Of a DNA stretch of 21,969 bases, positions 5,964 through 13,770 are shown in pieces. The notes under the pieces were generated by a model. It was not told the origin of the DNA and ran no database searches. It saw only the letters and a program-made list of their open reading frames with translations. This stretch comes from DATJFH01 sp035495815 (GTDB lineage Bacteria > Acidobacteriota > Terriglobia > Bryobacterales > Bryobacteraceae), in NCBI GenBank assembly GCA_035495815.1, contig DATJFH010000122.1:1-21969 (forward strand). Direction: 5' to 3'. The position numbers were made by a program, and so were the translations under genes. Within the stretch, counting starts at the first letter, position 1. Each line of letters begins with the position of its first letter.

Positions 5964-7875
5964 GTGTTGCTCCTATGCCCGGAATATCGGCAGTCCAGCG
6001 GGAAACTTGATAGGACAGCCATCCGAGAAAGTCATCTTTGTCTATAACATGGACGGCGCGAACGCGGGCCGCTTCACCCTTTTCGGCGAAGAAGCCGATG
6101 CCGCCCGTCTTGAACCGCGCATCGCTCCAGGCGTCGGCCAAAACACCGTTGACGGTCACCGTAACGTGGTCTTCCTCGATTTGGATAAGCACCTTATACA
6201 GGGTATCGGGGCCCACGGTGAGCGAAAGCGCCGATTGGGTCTTGGGACCTTCCTTTCCGGCGATCACGGGGTAGCGGATGAAACTCACGCCGGAGAGCGG
6301 TCCGGGCTTGGCGACTACCAACCGGATGGCCTGGTAGTTGTCCGGATCCCCGGCTCGCAGCGCGACACCCAGGGCTTTGGACAGGATCTGGGCCTGGAAT
6401 TCGAACCGGTAATCGGAAAGCCGAACCGAGGGATTGAACAGCGCCAGCCGTCCGGGCTGGGCGGAGGCCGAGCCGTCGAGTGACCATGTCTTCTCCCAAC
6501 CCGGTTTGCCGCTCCAGGAAGAAAAGCCGGCCTGAAAGTCTTCGCGCAGGTCGACGGTGGCGCGGGACTTGACTGCAGCCGCCAGGTAAGCCGAATTCGC
6601 GCCCCCGGTGGGGAGGCTGATTCCAGGCGCAGAGATCCGCGCCAGGGCCAGTAACGGGAGGATCACCGCGAACACGCGGACCAGGACAGGGGCTTTCCGC
6701 CAGGATGCCAGAACGCGGCGCAACAGGCCGCCGGAGGGGGGCGGCGGTTCGACAGCAGGACCGTTCTCAGGAGACATTGCAGGTTGGGCGCGAGGCGCTT
6801 CAGAGGGAGGGGAGGCAGTCCCTTCCGGGACGTCCCGGATTTCGAACACCACAGCGCCTGCAGACGGGCATGCCAGGGCGCCGGAAAAGCCAGGTCCATC
6901 CGCGGGGAGCAGTTCAATGGCGGCGTGAACGGGCGGCAGCTCGGACTTGGGAATTCGGGACGGCTGAAGCCCGGCGCGCATTCCCATTTCATCAAAGAGC
7001 GCGGGAAGCCAGACCGGGCAGAGGGGAAAGTCACAGGAGATGTAAACGGCGCTGGCAAAGCCGCTCACGAAATTCGGCGCGGCGCCGGTCTCGACAAAAC
7101 CGGACAGGCGGTTCCCTGCGATTTCCGGAAAATGCTCTCTGCCGGTGTTGGACGGATTCCTTCGCGAAAAGGGGATGGCTCGAATGGGGAAGCGCAGAGG
7201 GTTCGATTTCAACCATCCGGGCAAGTCCGGAAAGAAATCGAAAGGGTCCAGGGCCATTTCTGCTCCGGCCAGCGCCAGCGACAACCCCCGGACGGAAGAA
7301 GCTGTGGACGCCATCCGAAACGAAATCCGGGAGACGGGGGAAGCGGGAACGGCGGCGGGAGACCCCTGGGGAGACCCCTGGTCCGTCGCCGGCTGGATGG
7401 GGAGAGCAGCCCGTAGAGCGCGCAGTCCGGCGGCGATGGGAGACCACGCCGCGATCGCCATGATGGGCGCTGAGAGCGGCACGGAGCACTGACCCGGCCC
7501 AAGTCCAACGCCCACAGCGGGCTTAAAAAGATGCCGTACATAGGCGCCGTCGATCGAGGGGGCGGCGGCCCGCAAAGCGGGAGGAACTGAGGGGGCGGCT
7601 GGCGCGGGCCGAAAGATCGGCTCGGGTTCGCGGTTCCAGCTAACGGGTGCAGACCTCGGAGCGGCCGCCCGGGACGGCCGGGTCGAATCCAGAGTTTGGG
7701 CGCCATTGACGGCAGGCGGCGCAAAGCGTCGAAGGGGCGCATCGACAGCCACCGGGAACCGAAGGTTGAGAGAGGGGTTCTGCCGGGACCAGCCGAAGCC
7801 GGAGGAGGCGACCCGGGCCTCGGAGGCGACCGGGGGCGGATTCCACGGAATTGTTCTGGCGCCTTTCAAAGCCAT
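5956..7875 (-). CDS. Single-span membrane protein with C-terminal ConA/LamG-like domain (paralog 2)
   Basis: This 639-residue protein of unknown function has three parts. A long Pro/Ala/Ser-rich N-terminal region (1 to about 390) looks largely disordered. One membrane span follows (about 396-414, VLVRVFAVILPLLALARIS). The C-terminal jelly-roll domain (about 440-615) contains DFQAGFSSWSG, GDPDNYQAIRLVVAKPGP, RYPVIAGKEG, VTVNGVLADAWSD and TGGIGFFAEKGEAARV. These match the concanavalin-like/LamG and DUF1080-type fold often involved in sugar or polymer binding. Basic residues near the span favour an N-in, C-out topology. The protein is clearly paralogous to the product of 8091-9878. The ATG at 7875 lacks a good Shine-Dalgarno, so the true start could be further in. 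The downstream TPR gene overlaps its stop. Confidence 0.75.
   Translation of the reverse strand: MALKGARTIPWNPPPVASEARVASSGFGWSRQNPSLNLRFPVAVDAPLRRFAPPAVNGAQTLDSTRPSRAAAPRSAPVSWNREPEPIFRPAPAAPSVPPALRAAAPSIDGAYVRHLFKPAVGVGLGPGQCSVPLSAPIMAIAAWSPIAAGLRALRAALPIQPATDQGSPQGSPAAVPASPVSRISFRMASTASSVRGLSLALAGAEMALDPFDFFPDLPGWLKSNPLRFPIRAIPFSRRNPSNTGREHFPEIAGNRLSGFVETGAAPNFVSGFASAVYISCDFPLCPVWLPALFDEMGMRAGLQPSRIPKSELPPVHAAIELLPADGPGFSGALACPSAGAVVFEIRDVPEGTASPPSEAPRAQPAMSPENGPAVEPPPPSGGLLRRVLASWRKAPVLVRVFAVILPLLALARISAPGISLPTGGANSAYLAAAVKSRATVDLREDFQAGFSSWSGKPGWEKTWSLDGSASAQPGRLALFNPSVRLSDYRFEFQAQILSKALGVALRAGDPDNYQAIRLVVAKPGPLSGVSFIRYPVIAGKEGPKTQSALSLTVGPDTLYKVLIQIEEDHVTVTVNGVLADAWSDARFKTGGIGFFAEKGEAARVRAVHVIDKDDFLGWLSYQVSRWTADIPGIGATHE
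7358..7381. repeat. Tandem 12-base duplication inside the LamG-like gene
   Basis: GGAGACCCCTGG occurs twice back to back (7358-7369 and 7370-7381). In the minus-strand gene it encodes a doubled Gln-Gly-Ser-Pro unit in the Pro-rich linker. This looks like a simple in-frame slippage duplication in a low-constraint region. Confidence 0.8.
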
Positions 7876-8035
7876 GGTATCAGGCTATAAAAAACATTTG
7901 CCGCCCCGGCCAGCGGGAAAGCTCGAGTTTTCAACCCGGGCAGGAACAACGCTCATGTTGCTCACTAAAGGAAGGAGCCCGGCTTTCGATTCAGCCCACG
8001 GAGATTTTCATTCCCTTGTTTGCTAAATCTAATCC

Positions 8036-8065
8036 ATTGTAAGGAATAGCAGCGATGGCTGTCCA
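8036..8065 (-). promoter_or_regulatory. Candidate promoter for the LamG-like/TPR gene pair
   Basis: On the minus strand TGGACA (8060-8065) and TACAAT (8036-8041) are separated by 18 bases; each matches the sigma-70 consensus at five of six positions. It lies in the 215-base gap between the two paralogs and would give a leader of about 150 bases before the ATG at 7875. The second paralog and the TPR gene may therefore be transcribed independently of the first paralog. Confidence 0.45.
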
Positions 8066-8090
8066 GAAGCAAAATACCTAAAGAAACTCG

Positions 8091-9878
8091 TCAGAGCCCG
8101 GGCGGATTGAAAATCATGTAGAGGGAAGCGCTTAGCATCGGGTTGTCGGATGGTTTCACAGAACTGGCGCTCAGATAAGAACAGACGCGGCCGAGGACAT
8201 CGTCCCGGTCCGAAACGCGGATCCAACGCACCCGCGCGGCTTCACCCTGTCCGGTAACGAAGCCGACGCCGCCAGCCCGGAGGAGGTTGTCGCTCCATGA
8301 ATCCACGACATGGCCGTTCACACTAGCCCGGAACTGGTCGCCGGAAATATTCATTTCAACTTGATACAAGGTGTCGTTGCGGACCGAGAAGGGCAGCGCC
8401 ACCCGCACTTTGGCGCCTTCTTTCCCATTGAGAACGGGATAATGTACCAGGTCCACCATGGGCAGAGGTCCGGGCCGGGCGATCATCAGCTTGGCGACGT
8501 AGTAATTCTTGGCGTCATGAGCGCGGAATGCCCAGCCGAGGCTCTTCCGTTCGATCTGGCCCATGAGTTCCAGCCGGTAATTGACCAGTCCCATGGACTG
8601 CTCGAGGAACCCCAGTTTGCCCGGGCGCAGGAATCCGGCCTGATCATAGGACCAATCCTGGGACCGGCCGGTGGGGAAGCTCCAGCGGTTCAATCCGGAA
8701 CGGAAGTCGTCTTCGAACTTGAGGACGGCGCGATTACGGATTGCGGTGCGCAGAGTACCCCAGCGGAAAGACGGCGCCCGATAGGACATGGTCGAGGGCG
8801 CGGAGAGAAAAATCGTGATGGCGGAAAACAGGAAGAGCACGGCGAACGCCGCCGAGACACCGGCCGCCGAAGGTGTCCAGCCCGAAAGCATGGCCATCCA
8901 CGGGCCGGGCTGCGAAGTCTTTTTCGGCTGAACCGGTTCGTCGTAACCGAAAGTATCTTCGCGGTATTGCATTCTCGACCTGGCTCGCGCATTGAGAACG
9001 GGGCGGGGATGGGGGAAGAAGATTGTGGAGAACAACCCCTTTTTCCCGGGAACGGATGGAGCAGGAGAGCCAATTTCGTCGAGTTCAGGCTCAGCGGGCT
9101 GGGCCGCGGGCGGGACCGGACCCTCGACACCAGGCCTGTGCCTGGCGATGAGGGGTGTCGCCAAACGGACTCGCATCGGCTGCCCGGGCGCGATTACAGG
9201 AGACGAAGCAGCGGCCACGGCTGCGGCCGTGGGGGGAGCGATTGACAGCCCGGCGGCGGGCAACTCCAGTTTTCCTTGGACGCCCGGCCAGGCGAACCGC
9301 AGCGGGGCCATAAAGCTCGACGCGTTCGTCAGGGGCTTACAGAATCCGGATTGCGCCCAAGCCGCAGCCGCCAGCGGGGCAAGCGAAAAAACGGTGTGAG
9401 AGCCGGCGCCGGGAGCCCAGGGAAGAATCAGCCCGGCCGGCTGGAGACGCATTCCGGCCCGTTGAACCGGGAATTTCTTGGGGAGCCTCAGCGACTGGCA
9501 TACAACTTGTGAACAGCCGGCCTCCACAGGCCCGGGATCGGCCGCGACGCTGCTGAAAATATCCAGCTTGGGAGGCGCCAGTCTGGGAACCAGCAGCGGC
9601 AGAAGATCGAGCGAAACCAAGCGGACCGCGGACAGCGGGCCATAGCCCACATATCCTGTGCGGCTTTGAAACGGGTAAAGAGGCTCCTCGAGGAAGTGCG
9701 CGTACACACGTGTGCCCACCCCGCGCGACCTGGTATCGCCGTTGGCTTCTTTCAGCCGCGCCAAGCCTCGTTCACTCTGCTCCTTCAGGAACAGCGCGCG
9801 ATGATCCTGGCAACAAAAGTCGCCCAGAGAAAGCTTCCGAAAAATTGCCAGTTTATGGCCGCACACCAGGCAGTTCAT
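8091..9878 (-). CDS. Zinc-finger, single-span membrane protein with C-terminal ConA/LamG-like domain (paralog 1)
   Basis: This 595-residue protein begins MNCLVCGHKLAIF with Cys3, Cys6, Cys22, Cys23 and His26 placed like a small treble-clef/zinc-ribbon. A Pro/Ala-rich region follows, then a membrane span (about 340-358, VSAAFAVLFLFSAITIFL) and a C-terminal jelly-roll (about 385-560). The jelly-roll motifs DDFRSGLNRWSFP, HDAKNYYVAKLMIARPGP, HYPVLNGKEG, SVNGHVVDSWSD and GGVGFVTGQGEAARV line up one by one with the neighbouring paralog. The Met at 9878 is chosen because the Cys motif follows at once. An ATG at 9986 in the same frame would add 36 residues of AT-rich, atypical sequence. The function is unknown; a cytoplasmic metal-binding head and an extracytoplasmic ligand-binding domain are inferred. 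Confidence 0.75.
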   Translation of the reverse strand: MNCLVCGHKLAIFRKLSLGDFCCQDHRALFLKEQSERGLARLKEANGDTRSRGVGTRVYAHFLEEPLYPFQSRTGYVGYGPLSAVRLVSLDLLPLLVPRLAPPKLDIFSSVAADPGPVEAGCSQVVCQSLRLPKKFPVQRAGMRLQPAGLILPWAPGAGSHTVFSLAPLAAAAWAQSGFCKPLTNASSFMAPLRFAWPGVQGKLELPAAGLSIAPPTAAAVAAASSPVIAPGQPMRVRLATPLIARHRPGVEGPVPPAAQPAEPELDEIGSPAPSVPGKKGLFSTIFFPHPRPVLNARARSRMQYREDTFGYDEPVQPKKTSQPGPWMAMLSGWTPSAAGVSAAFAVLFLFSAITIFLSAPSTMSYRAPSFRWGTLRTAIRNRAVLKFEDDFRSGLNRWSFPTGRSQDWSYDQAGFLRPGKLGFLEQSMGLVNYRLELMGQIERKSLGWAFRAHDAKNYYVAKLMIARPGPLPMVDLVHYPVLNGKEGAKVRVALPFSVRNDTLYQVEMNISGDQFRASVNGHVVDSWSDNLLRAGGVGFVTGQGEAARVRWIRVSDRDDVLGRVCSYLSASSVKPSDNPMLSASLYMIFNPPGL

Positions 9879-10261
9879 GCTTGCCGATTCGTCCCTTCGA
9901 AACGGGCTTCGAAGGTCACCTATAGAATAGTAGTGAATTCGCGCCCCAAATTTCCAGGATTCAAAATACCTAGCCCCCAGTTCCATAGGGGCGAATTACT
10001 TAATCTATCCTAAGATAGCTGACTAAGACTACATACCCTGGATCCAGGACCTCTTGCCCCCCGGCTCCAGACCTCGTCAAACGCCCAACTTCTTGAAACC
10101 ATACTGTGCCGGCGATCCACTCACCTTAAGCTGACCATTCACAAAAGTAGAGAGGGCGCACTTTTTGTTGCATTTTTTGTGCCGTTTGCCGGCTGCAGAT
10201 CCAAGCTGGAAACCGAGATAGGAGTAGCATCCTTTCAGAATCCTTCGTACCCTCAAAGGAT
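9879..10261. other. Intergenic region between divergent LamG-like and M50 genes
   Basis: This 383-base stretch is more AT-rich than its surroundings and must hold promoters for both flanking genes. On the minus strand a TATTCTATAG stretch (about 9920-9929) is a possible -10 region, but no convincing -35 box accompanies it. A 12-base palindrome CCTGGATCCAGG lies at 10037-10048. Two short T-runs at about 10160-10180 precede the protease gene. No coding region or RNA gene is seen. Confidence 0.5.
9894..9915 (-). repeat. Leader hairpin overlapping the ribosome site of paralog 1
   Basis: CCTTCGAA (9894-9901) and TTCGAAGG (9908-9915) are exact reverse complements around a six-base loop. In the minus-strand mRNA the 3' arm contains GAAGG, part of the only Shine-Dalgarno-like sequence (GAAGGGA) before the ATG at 9878. 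The hairpin could therefore limit translation. It could equally be a DNA operator. Confidence 0.5.
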
Positions 10262-10858
10262 ATGGAAGCAGCCCTGATCAACGTCCTGATGTTCTGGATG
10301 CTGACGACGCCACACGAATTCGCGCACGCCTGGGTAGCCATGCGGCTGGGGGACGATACTCCCGTGGTCGAGGGACGCGTCACTCTTAACCCGTTGGCCC
10401 ACGTGGACTGGCTGGGGACCGTGATCCTGCCACTGATCATGTCGATTTCCGGCGCGGGCTTCATCGGTTGGGGCAAATCCGTCAACACCAATCCCCAAAA
10501 GCTGCGGTGGGGGTTGAACGGAATGGCCCTGGTGGCGATGGCGGGCCCGGCCAGCAATGTGGTTTTTGCCATTCTGCTACTCTTCATTGCGGCCCACAGC
10601 GGCGACTCCATGAGGGCGCTCTGTGCGACCGCCGCCCGCCTGAGCCTGTTCCTGGCCATTTTCAACATGCTGCCAGTGCCGCCGCTCGACGGATCCAAGC
10701 TGCTGCTGGCCGCGCGGGTGCCGTTTTTTATCTACCTCGAGCTCGCGCGCTTCGGATTTCTGCTGATCCTGCTGGCGATCTCTGCAACCTCGTTGGGCGG
10801 AATGATGTCCCGGTGGAGCCTGCAGGCGACACAGCTGATCTATCGCTTGTTTGCCTGA
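10262..10858 (+). CDS. Site-2 protease family (M50) integral membrane metalloprotease
   Basis: This 198-residue hydrophobic protein has the zinc-protease motif HEFAH at residues 18-22 in the first membrane helix, AGPASN at 94-99, and NMLPVPPLDG at 135-144, whose Asp143 supplies the third zinc ligand. This is the compact M50 site-2 protease type without a PDZ domain. Such enzymes cut membrane-embedded substrates, often anti-sigma factors or signal proteins. There are about five hydrophobic segments. The ATG at 10262 follows AAAGGAT almost directly, an unusually short ribosome-site spacing; the first zinc ligand is so near the N-terminus that a start beyond residue 13 is excluded. It faces the anti-sigma gene tail to tail. 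Confidence 0.9.
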   Translation: MEAALINVLMFWMLTTPHEFAHAWVAMRLGDDTPVVEGRVTLNPLAHVDWLGTVILPLIMSISGAGFIGWGKSVNTNPQKLRWGLNGMALVAMAGPASNVVFAILLLFIAAHSGDSMRALCATAARLSLFLAIFNMLPVPPLDGSKLLLAARVPFFIYLELARFGFLLILLAISATSLGGMMSRWSLQATQLIYRLFA

Positions 10859-10881
10859 CCGAGCCGGCGACTCGGGGTCTT

Positions 10882-11520
10882 TCAGGGCGCGGAAGCGCCT
10901 ACGTGGAAGCGGGACCTGCCGATCTCGGAATTCCCCTTCTCGTCAACACCCCAGATACGGACTTCATACTCCCCCGAGGAGATCCCACCGACAGGAAGGG
11001 AAAGATGCGCCAGGCCCGAAGCATGCATGGGCGGGGCCGGCAGCAGCCCACTCAGGCGAGACGCCCCTGATCCATCCTTCAACTCATACCCGATCCGGTC
11101 AAACACTTTGGTCTGATAAAACGACAGGATGACATGTCCTGTAACGTGGGAAACCGGACTTGAATTCCCCGGGCCGCGGGCCGGACCGAGTACCGTTACC
11201 TGCTCGACAAATTTCGGCTGCTCCCGCGGCGTCCGAACCAGTAAGATACAGAGGACTCCGAACAGGACGGCATTGAGTCCAGCGGAGAGCCGAAATGCGG
11301 AAGCCGATCGGAGCACTCCGGCGGGGACGGACGGGTTTGCGCTTTCTTCGCGGAAAATTGTTTTGGCGTTGGCGGCGAAGACAGTCAAAGCCCGGACGTC
11401 CTCCGCGCATTCGGGGCACATGAAGTAATGTTCTTCAAACGCGTCCCGGTCGGCCCCGGTCATCTCCCCCAGGTGGTAGCGCTCCGCGGCGCTGATCCGG
11501 ACTGCTGTTTCATGGTCCAT
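10882..11520 (-). CDS. Zinc-finger anti-sigma factor with C-terminal extracytoplasmic domain
   Basis: This 212-residue protein has the ZAS/zf-HC2 motif His31-x3-Cys35-x2-Cys38 in a cytoplasmic head that would bind the sigma factor. A single membrane span follows (about 78-95, LSAGLNAVLFGVLCILLV), then an outside domain of about 115 residues rich in beta-strand patterns and ending with GEYEVRIWGVDEKGNSEIGRSRFHV. It follows the ECF sigma gene after 77 bases and is its presumed inhibitor. The ATG at 11520 is preferred; a TTG directly before it (11523) is in frame. The outer domain resembles a small Ig-like sandwich and may sense envelope conditions, which is inferred. Confidence 0.88.
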   Translation of the reverse strand: MDHETAVRISAAERYHLGEMTGADRDAFEEHYFMCPECAEDVRALTVFAANAKTIFREESANPSVPAGVLRSASAFRLSAGLNAVLFGVLCILLVRTPREQPKFVEQVTVLGPARGPGNSSPVSHVTGHVILSFYQTKVFDRIGYELKDGSGASRLSGLLPAPPMHASGLAHLSLPVGGISSGEYEVRIWGVDEKGNSEIGRSRFHVGASAP

Positions 11521-11597
11521 CAACGATCTCTGAAGGGTAGTGAATTCAAAGTCCCACCCGTTTCAAAAGCACGCGAGTTCGGGCCGGATCCACGCAT

Positions 11598-12152
11598 TTA
11601 ATTCAAGTACCTCCGGGAATACCGGGCGCGAAAACGCCCCTTCGCCCGATGCAGGAGCACTCTCAAATAATCCTCTCCCACGCCGAAACGGCGGAGGATC
11701 TCATCCTTTCCGCACTCTTCGAGAAAGTACATCCGCAGCAGGTCACGGTCTTTTTCGGGCAACTCGTCGAGGATGGCCTGAACCCGGGCGCGGGTTTGAC
11801 GGTCGACCAGAGGCGCGTCGAGATCGACGCGGTTATCGACCGGATCCACAAACGACTCCACTTTTTCGTGGCGGTTCTCTCCCCTCCCGAGCTCGAGTTG
11901 CACGTTGTTGCAGACGGCGCTCACAAAGGCGCCAAAACGCTCGGGATGCTCGATGCCTTTCCTTCTTACCGTTTGCAGGACGCGGAGCAGCGTTTCCTGC
12001 CGGATGTCTTCGACCAGTTGCGGGGAGCGTACGCGATAACGGAGCTTCAGAGACAACAGGTCTCCGAAGTAGGAAGTGAAGTGAGACTCGATTTCGGAGT
12101 CGCCGCTTGCGAGCCTCCGGAGATAGTCCTCGTTAAAGGAATGAAAGTCCAA
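11598..12152 (-). CDS. ECF-type RNA polymerase sigma factor
   Basis: This 184-residue protein shows sigma region 2 (about 20-95, including LVEDIRQETLLRVLQTV and ERFGAFVSAVCNN) and region 4 (about 120-180, ILDELPEKDRDLLRMYFLEE followed by an HTH with EILRRFGVGEDYLRVLLHRAKGRF). Region 3 is absent, as expected for the ECF class. Together with the downstream zinc-finger anti-sigma gene it forms a standard signalling pair. The start is a TTG at 12152 with a GGAAG site close upstream; no ATG or GTG is available in frame before region 2. Target genes cannot be read from the window. Confidence 0.92.
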   Translation of the reverse strand: MDFHSFNEDYLRRLASGDSEIESHFTSYFGDLLSLKLRYRVRSPQLVEDIRQETLLRVLQTVRRKGIEHPERFGAFVSAVCNNVQLELGRGENRHEKVESFVDPVDNRVDLDAPLVDRQTRARVQAILDELPEKDRDLLRMYFLEECGKDEILRRFGVGEDYLRVLLHRAKGRFRARYSRRYLN

Positions 12153-12561
12153 TAGCTTCCGTCCAGATGAACGGCAATTCCCGAATGCTCAATATACCAG
12201 CTTTGGGCTCGCGGAGATCCTCCGGAAGCCAGGGGGGTGCGCGACACAGGGATGACATATGCTGCGTGGTGGCGAACCCGGCTTCGAAAATGTGATTCGC
12301 CATTGCGACGATGGGCGGGGTCTCATTTTCGGGGCGCTTCGTAGTGGGGAGTCCGGACAGGAAATAAGGTAAACGAGGTTATAGGCCTGGGACGTGACGG
12401 AATTGAATTATCGGATCCTCAATGTCTGGAGAGTTCCGGTAAGCCGGTTCGGCTAGCACCACAGGGAGAACCGAAAGCGCGGAAGGGCTTGGGGCAGGGT
12501 ACAATGGAAGGCAATAGCGTTCGCACCATCCTTCTGCCGTGATCGGGTATCACGACGATTT
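12153..12561. other. 409-base control region between sigma factor and RND operon
   Basis: No gene is supported here. The region separates two divergent operons and must contain both promoters. On the plus strand TACAAT at 12500-12505 is a possible -10 box for the efflux operon but lacks a matching -35 box. On the minus strand TATATT at 12191-12196 is a possible -10 box for the sigma gene, also without a clear -35 partner. A dyad at 12538-12554 is listed separately. Confidence 0.5.
12538..12554. promoter_or_regulatory. Dyad just before the RND adaptor start
   Basis: CGTGAT-N5-ATCACG is a perfect six-base inverted repeat ending seven bases before the ATG at 12562. It occupies the place where a ribosome site should be, and no clear Shine-Dalgarno is present. 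It could be a repressor operator or an mRNA hairpin that limits initiation. Which one cannot be told from sequence. Confidence 0.45.
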
Positions 12562-13767
12562 ATGACACGCCACTGGCTTGCTATTACGATTTCAACAGCA
12601 GCGCTGTCGGTCTCAGCCTGTAGCGCGCCAAAAGCTCAGACTGCCGGAGCGCCTCCGCCGACGCCGGTGAGCGTGGCGGCGGCAACGGAGGAGTCGCTGC
12701 CGGTGGAGATCCGGGCGGTGGGCGCCGGGGAAGCGTCCGAAACGGTGCAGATCAAGTCGCAAATTGCCGGCGAACTGCTGCGGGCGAGCTTCGTCGAGGG
12801 CGGAGAAGTCGCGAAAGGCGATCTGCTGTTTGAAATCGATCCGCGTCCTTACCGGGAGGCGCTGCGGCAGGCGGAAGCGGCGGTTGCCAGGGATATGGCG
12901 CAGCTGCAGCAGGCGGAAGCGAACTCCGCCCGGGACGAGGCGCAATCGAGATTCGCCAGCGCGGACGCCGCCCGGTACGAGCAGTTGGCGAAAGCAGGGG
13001 TGGTGGCGCGGGCGCAATACGATCAGGCCCGTTCGAACGCCGACGCTCTCGCGGCGTCGATTCGCGCCGGGCAGGCGGCGGTCGCCAGCGCGCGGGCGGC
13101 GCTCGAAAGCGACCGGGCAGCGGTCGACCGGGCGCGCCTCGATCTCAGCTATTGCGAGATCCGTTCACCCATTGCCGGGCGGGCGGGCAACCTGCTGGTG
13201 CACGCCGGGAATCTTGTGAAGGCCAACGACACGCCGCTGGTGGTGATCAACAAGACGCGGCCGATTTTCGTCACGTTCGCCGTGCCCGAGGACCGGCTGG
13301 CGGAGATCCGGCGGGCGGCGGCCGTCCGGAAGCTGCCGGTCGAAGTCTCCCCTCAGGATGAATCCGGAACGCGGGCGCGGGGCACGCTGGCGGTCATCGA
13401 CAACACGGTGGACGCCGCGACAGGAACGATCAAGCTGAAGGCGACAATTCCCAATGAAGCCGGACTGCTGTGGCCGGGGCAATTCGTCAACGTGATCGTG
13501 ACATTGGGAACCCTGCGCAACGCTACCGTGCTCCCCTCCGAGGCGGTGCAGCCCGGGCAGAAGGGCCCGTTCGTCTACGTGGTGAAGCCGGACAAGACCG
13601 TGGAACCCCGCGAGGTCACGCTGGGGGCGAGCCGTGGTGGAAGGGTAGTAGTGGAGAAAGGGGTGGCGGCGGGGGAGAAGGTAGTTACCGACGGTCAGCT
13701 CCGGTTGTTTCCCGGCGCGCATATCCAGGAGGCCGCCTCCGCGAAGATCGAATCGCAGCCGCTTTAG
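12562..13767 (+). CDS. RND efflux periplasmic adaptor (membrane fusion lipoprotein)
   Basis: The 401-residue protein has a lipoprotein signal with lipobox VSAC (Cys20). It then shows the adaptor order: a first lipoyl half (about 60-95, including VQIKSQIAGELLRASFVEGGEVAKGDLLFEID, of which KGDLLFEIDPRPY is the diagnostic motif), an Ala-rich alpha hairpin (about 95-205), a second lipoyl half with SYCEIRSPIAGRAG, a beta-barrel (about 235-310) and a membrane-proximal domain. Such adaptors connect the inner-membrane pump to a TolC-type channel. The pump gene starts three bases after its stop, so the two form an operon. No channel gene adjoins, so an unlinked one is presumably used. Substrate cannot be inferred beyond the MdtA/AcrA-like type. 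Confidence 0.93.
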   Translation: MTRHWLAITISTAALSVSACSAPKAQTAGAPPPTPVSVAAATEESLPVEIRAVGAGEASETVQIKSQIAGELLRASFVEGGEVAKGDLLFEIDPRPYREALRQAEAAVARDMAQLQQAEANSARDEAQSRFASADAARYEQLAKAGVVARAQYDQARSNADALAASIRAGQAAVASARAALESDRAAVDRARLDLSYCEIRSPIAGRAGNLLVHAGNLVKANDTPLVVINKTRPIFVTFAVPEDRLAEIRRAAAVRKLPVEVSPQDESGTRARGTLAVIDNTVDAATGTIKLKATIPNEAGLLWPGQFVNVIVTLGTLRNATVLPSEAVQPGQKGPFVYVVKPDKTVEPREVTLGASRGGRVVVEKGVAAGEKVVTDGQLRLFPGAHIQEAASAKIESQPL

Positions 13768-13770
13768 ACA

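Noticed and set aside
6784..7416. Plus-strand frames opposite the Pro/Ala-rich arm of the LamG-like gene
   Set aside because: They were considered because the arm is low in complexity. The minus-strand frame continues without break into the conserved membrane span and jelly-roll and matches the paralog's layout, so the minus strand is preferred.
10037..10048. Palindrome CCTGGATCCAGG
   Set aside because: A single 12-base palindrome with no partner copy or promoter relation; it may be chance. It is noted in the intergenic entry only.
10126..10698. Minus-strand frame opposite the M50 protease
   Set aside because: The plus-strand protease has its zinc motifs intact; the antisense product shows no family motif.
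10859..10875. Hairpin CCGAG-N7-CTCGG after the M50 protease gene
   Set aside because: The stem is short and the following T content is weak; it is too poor for a terminator call.
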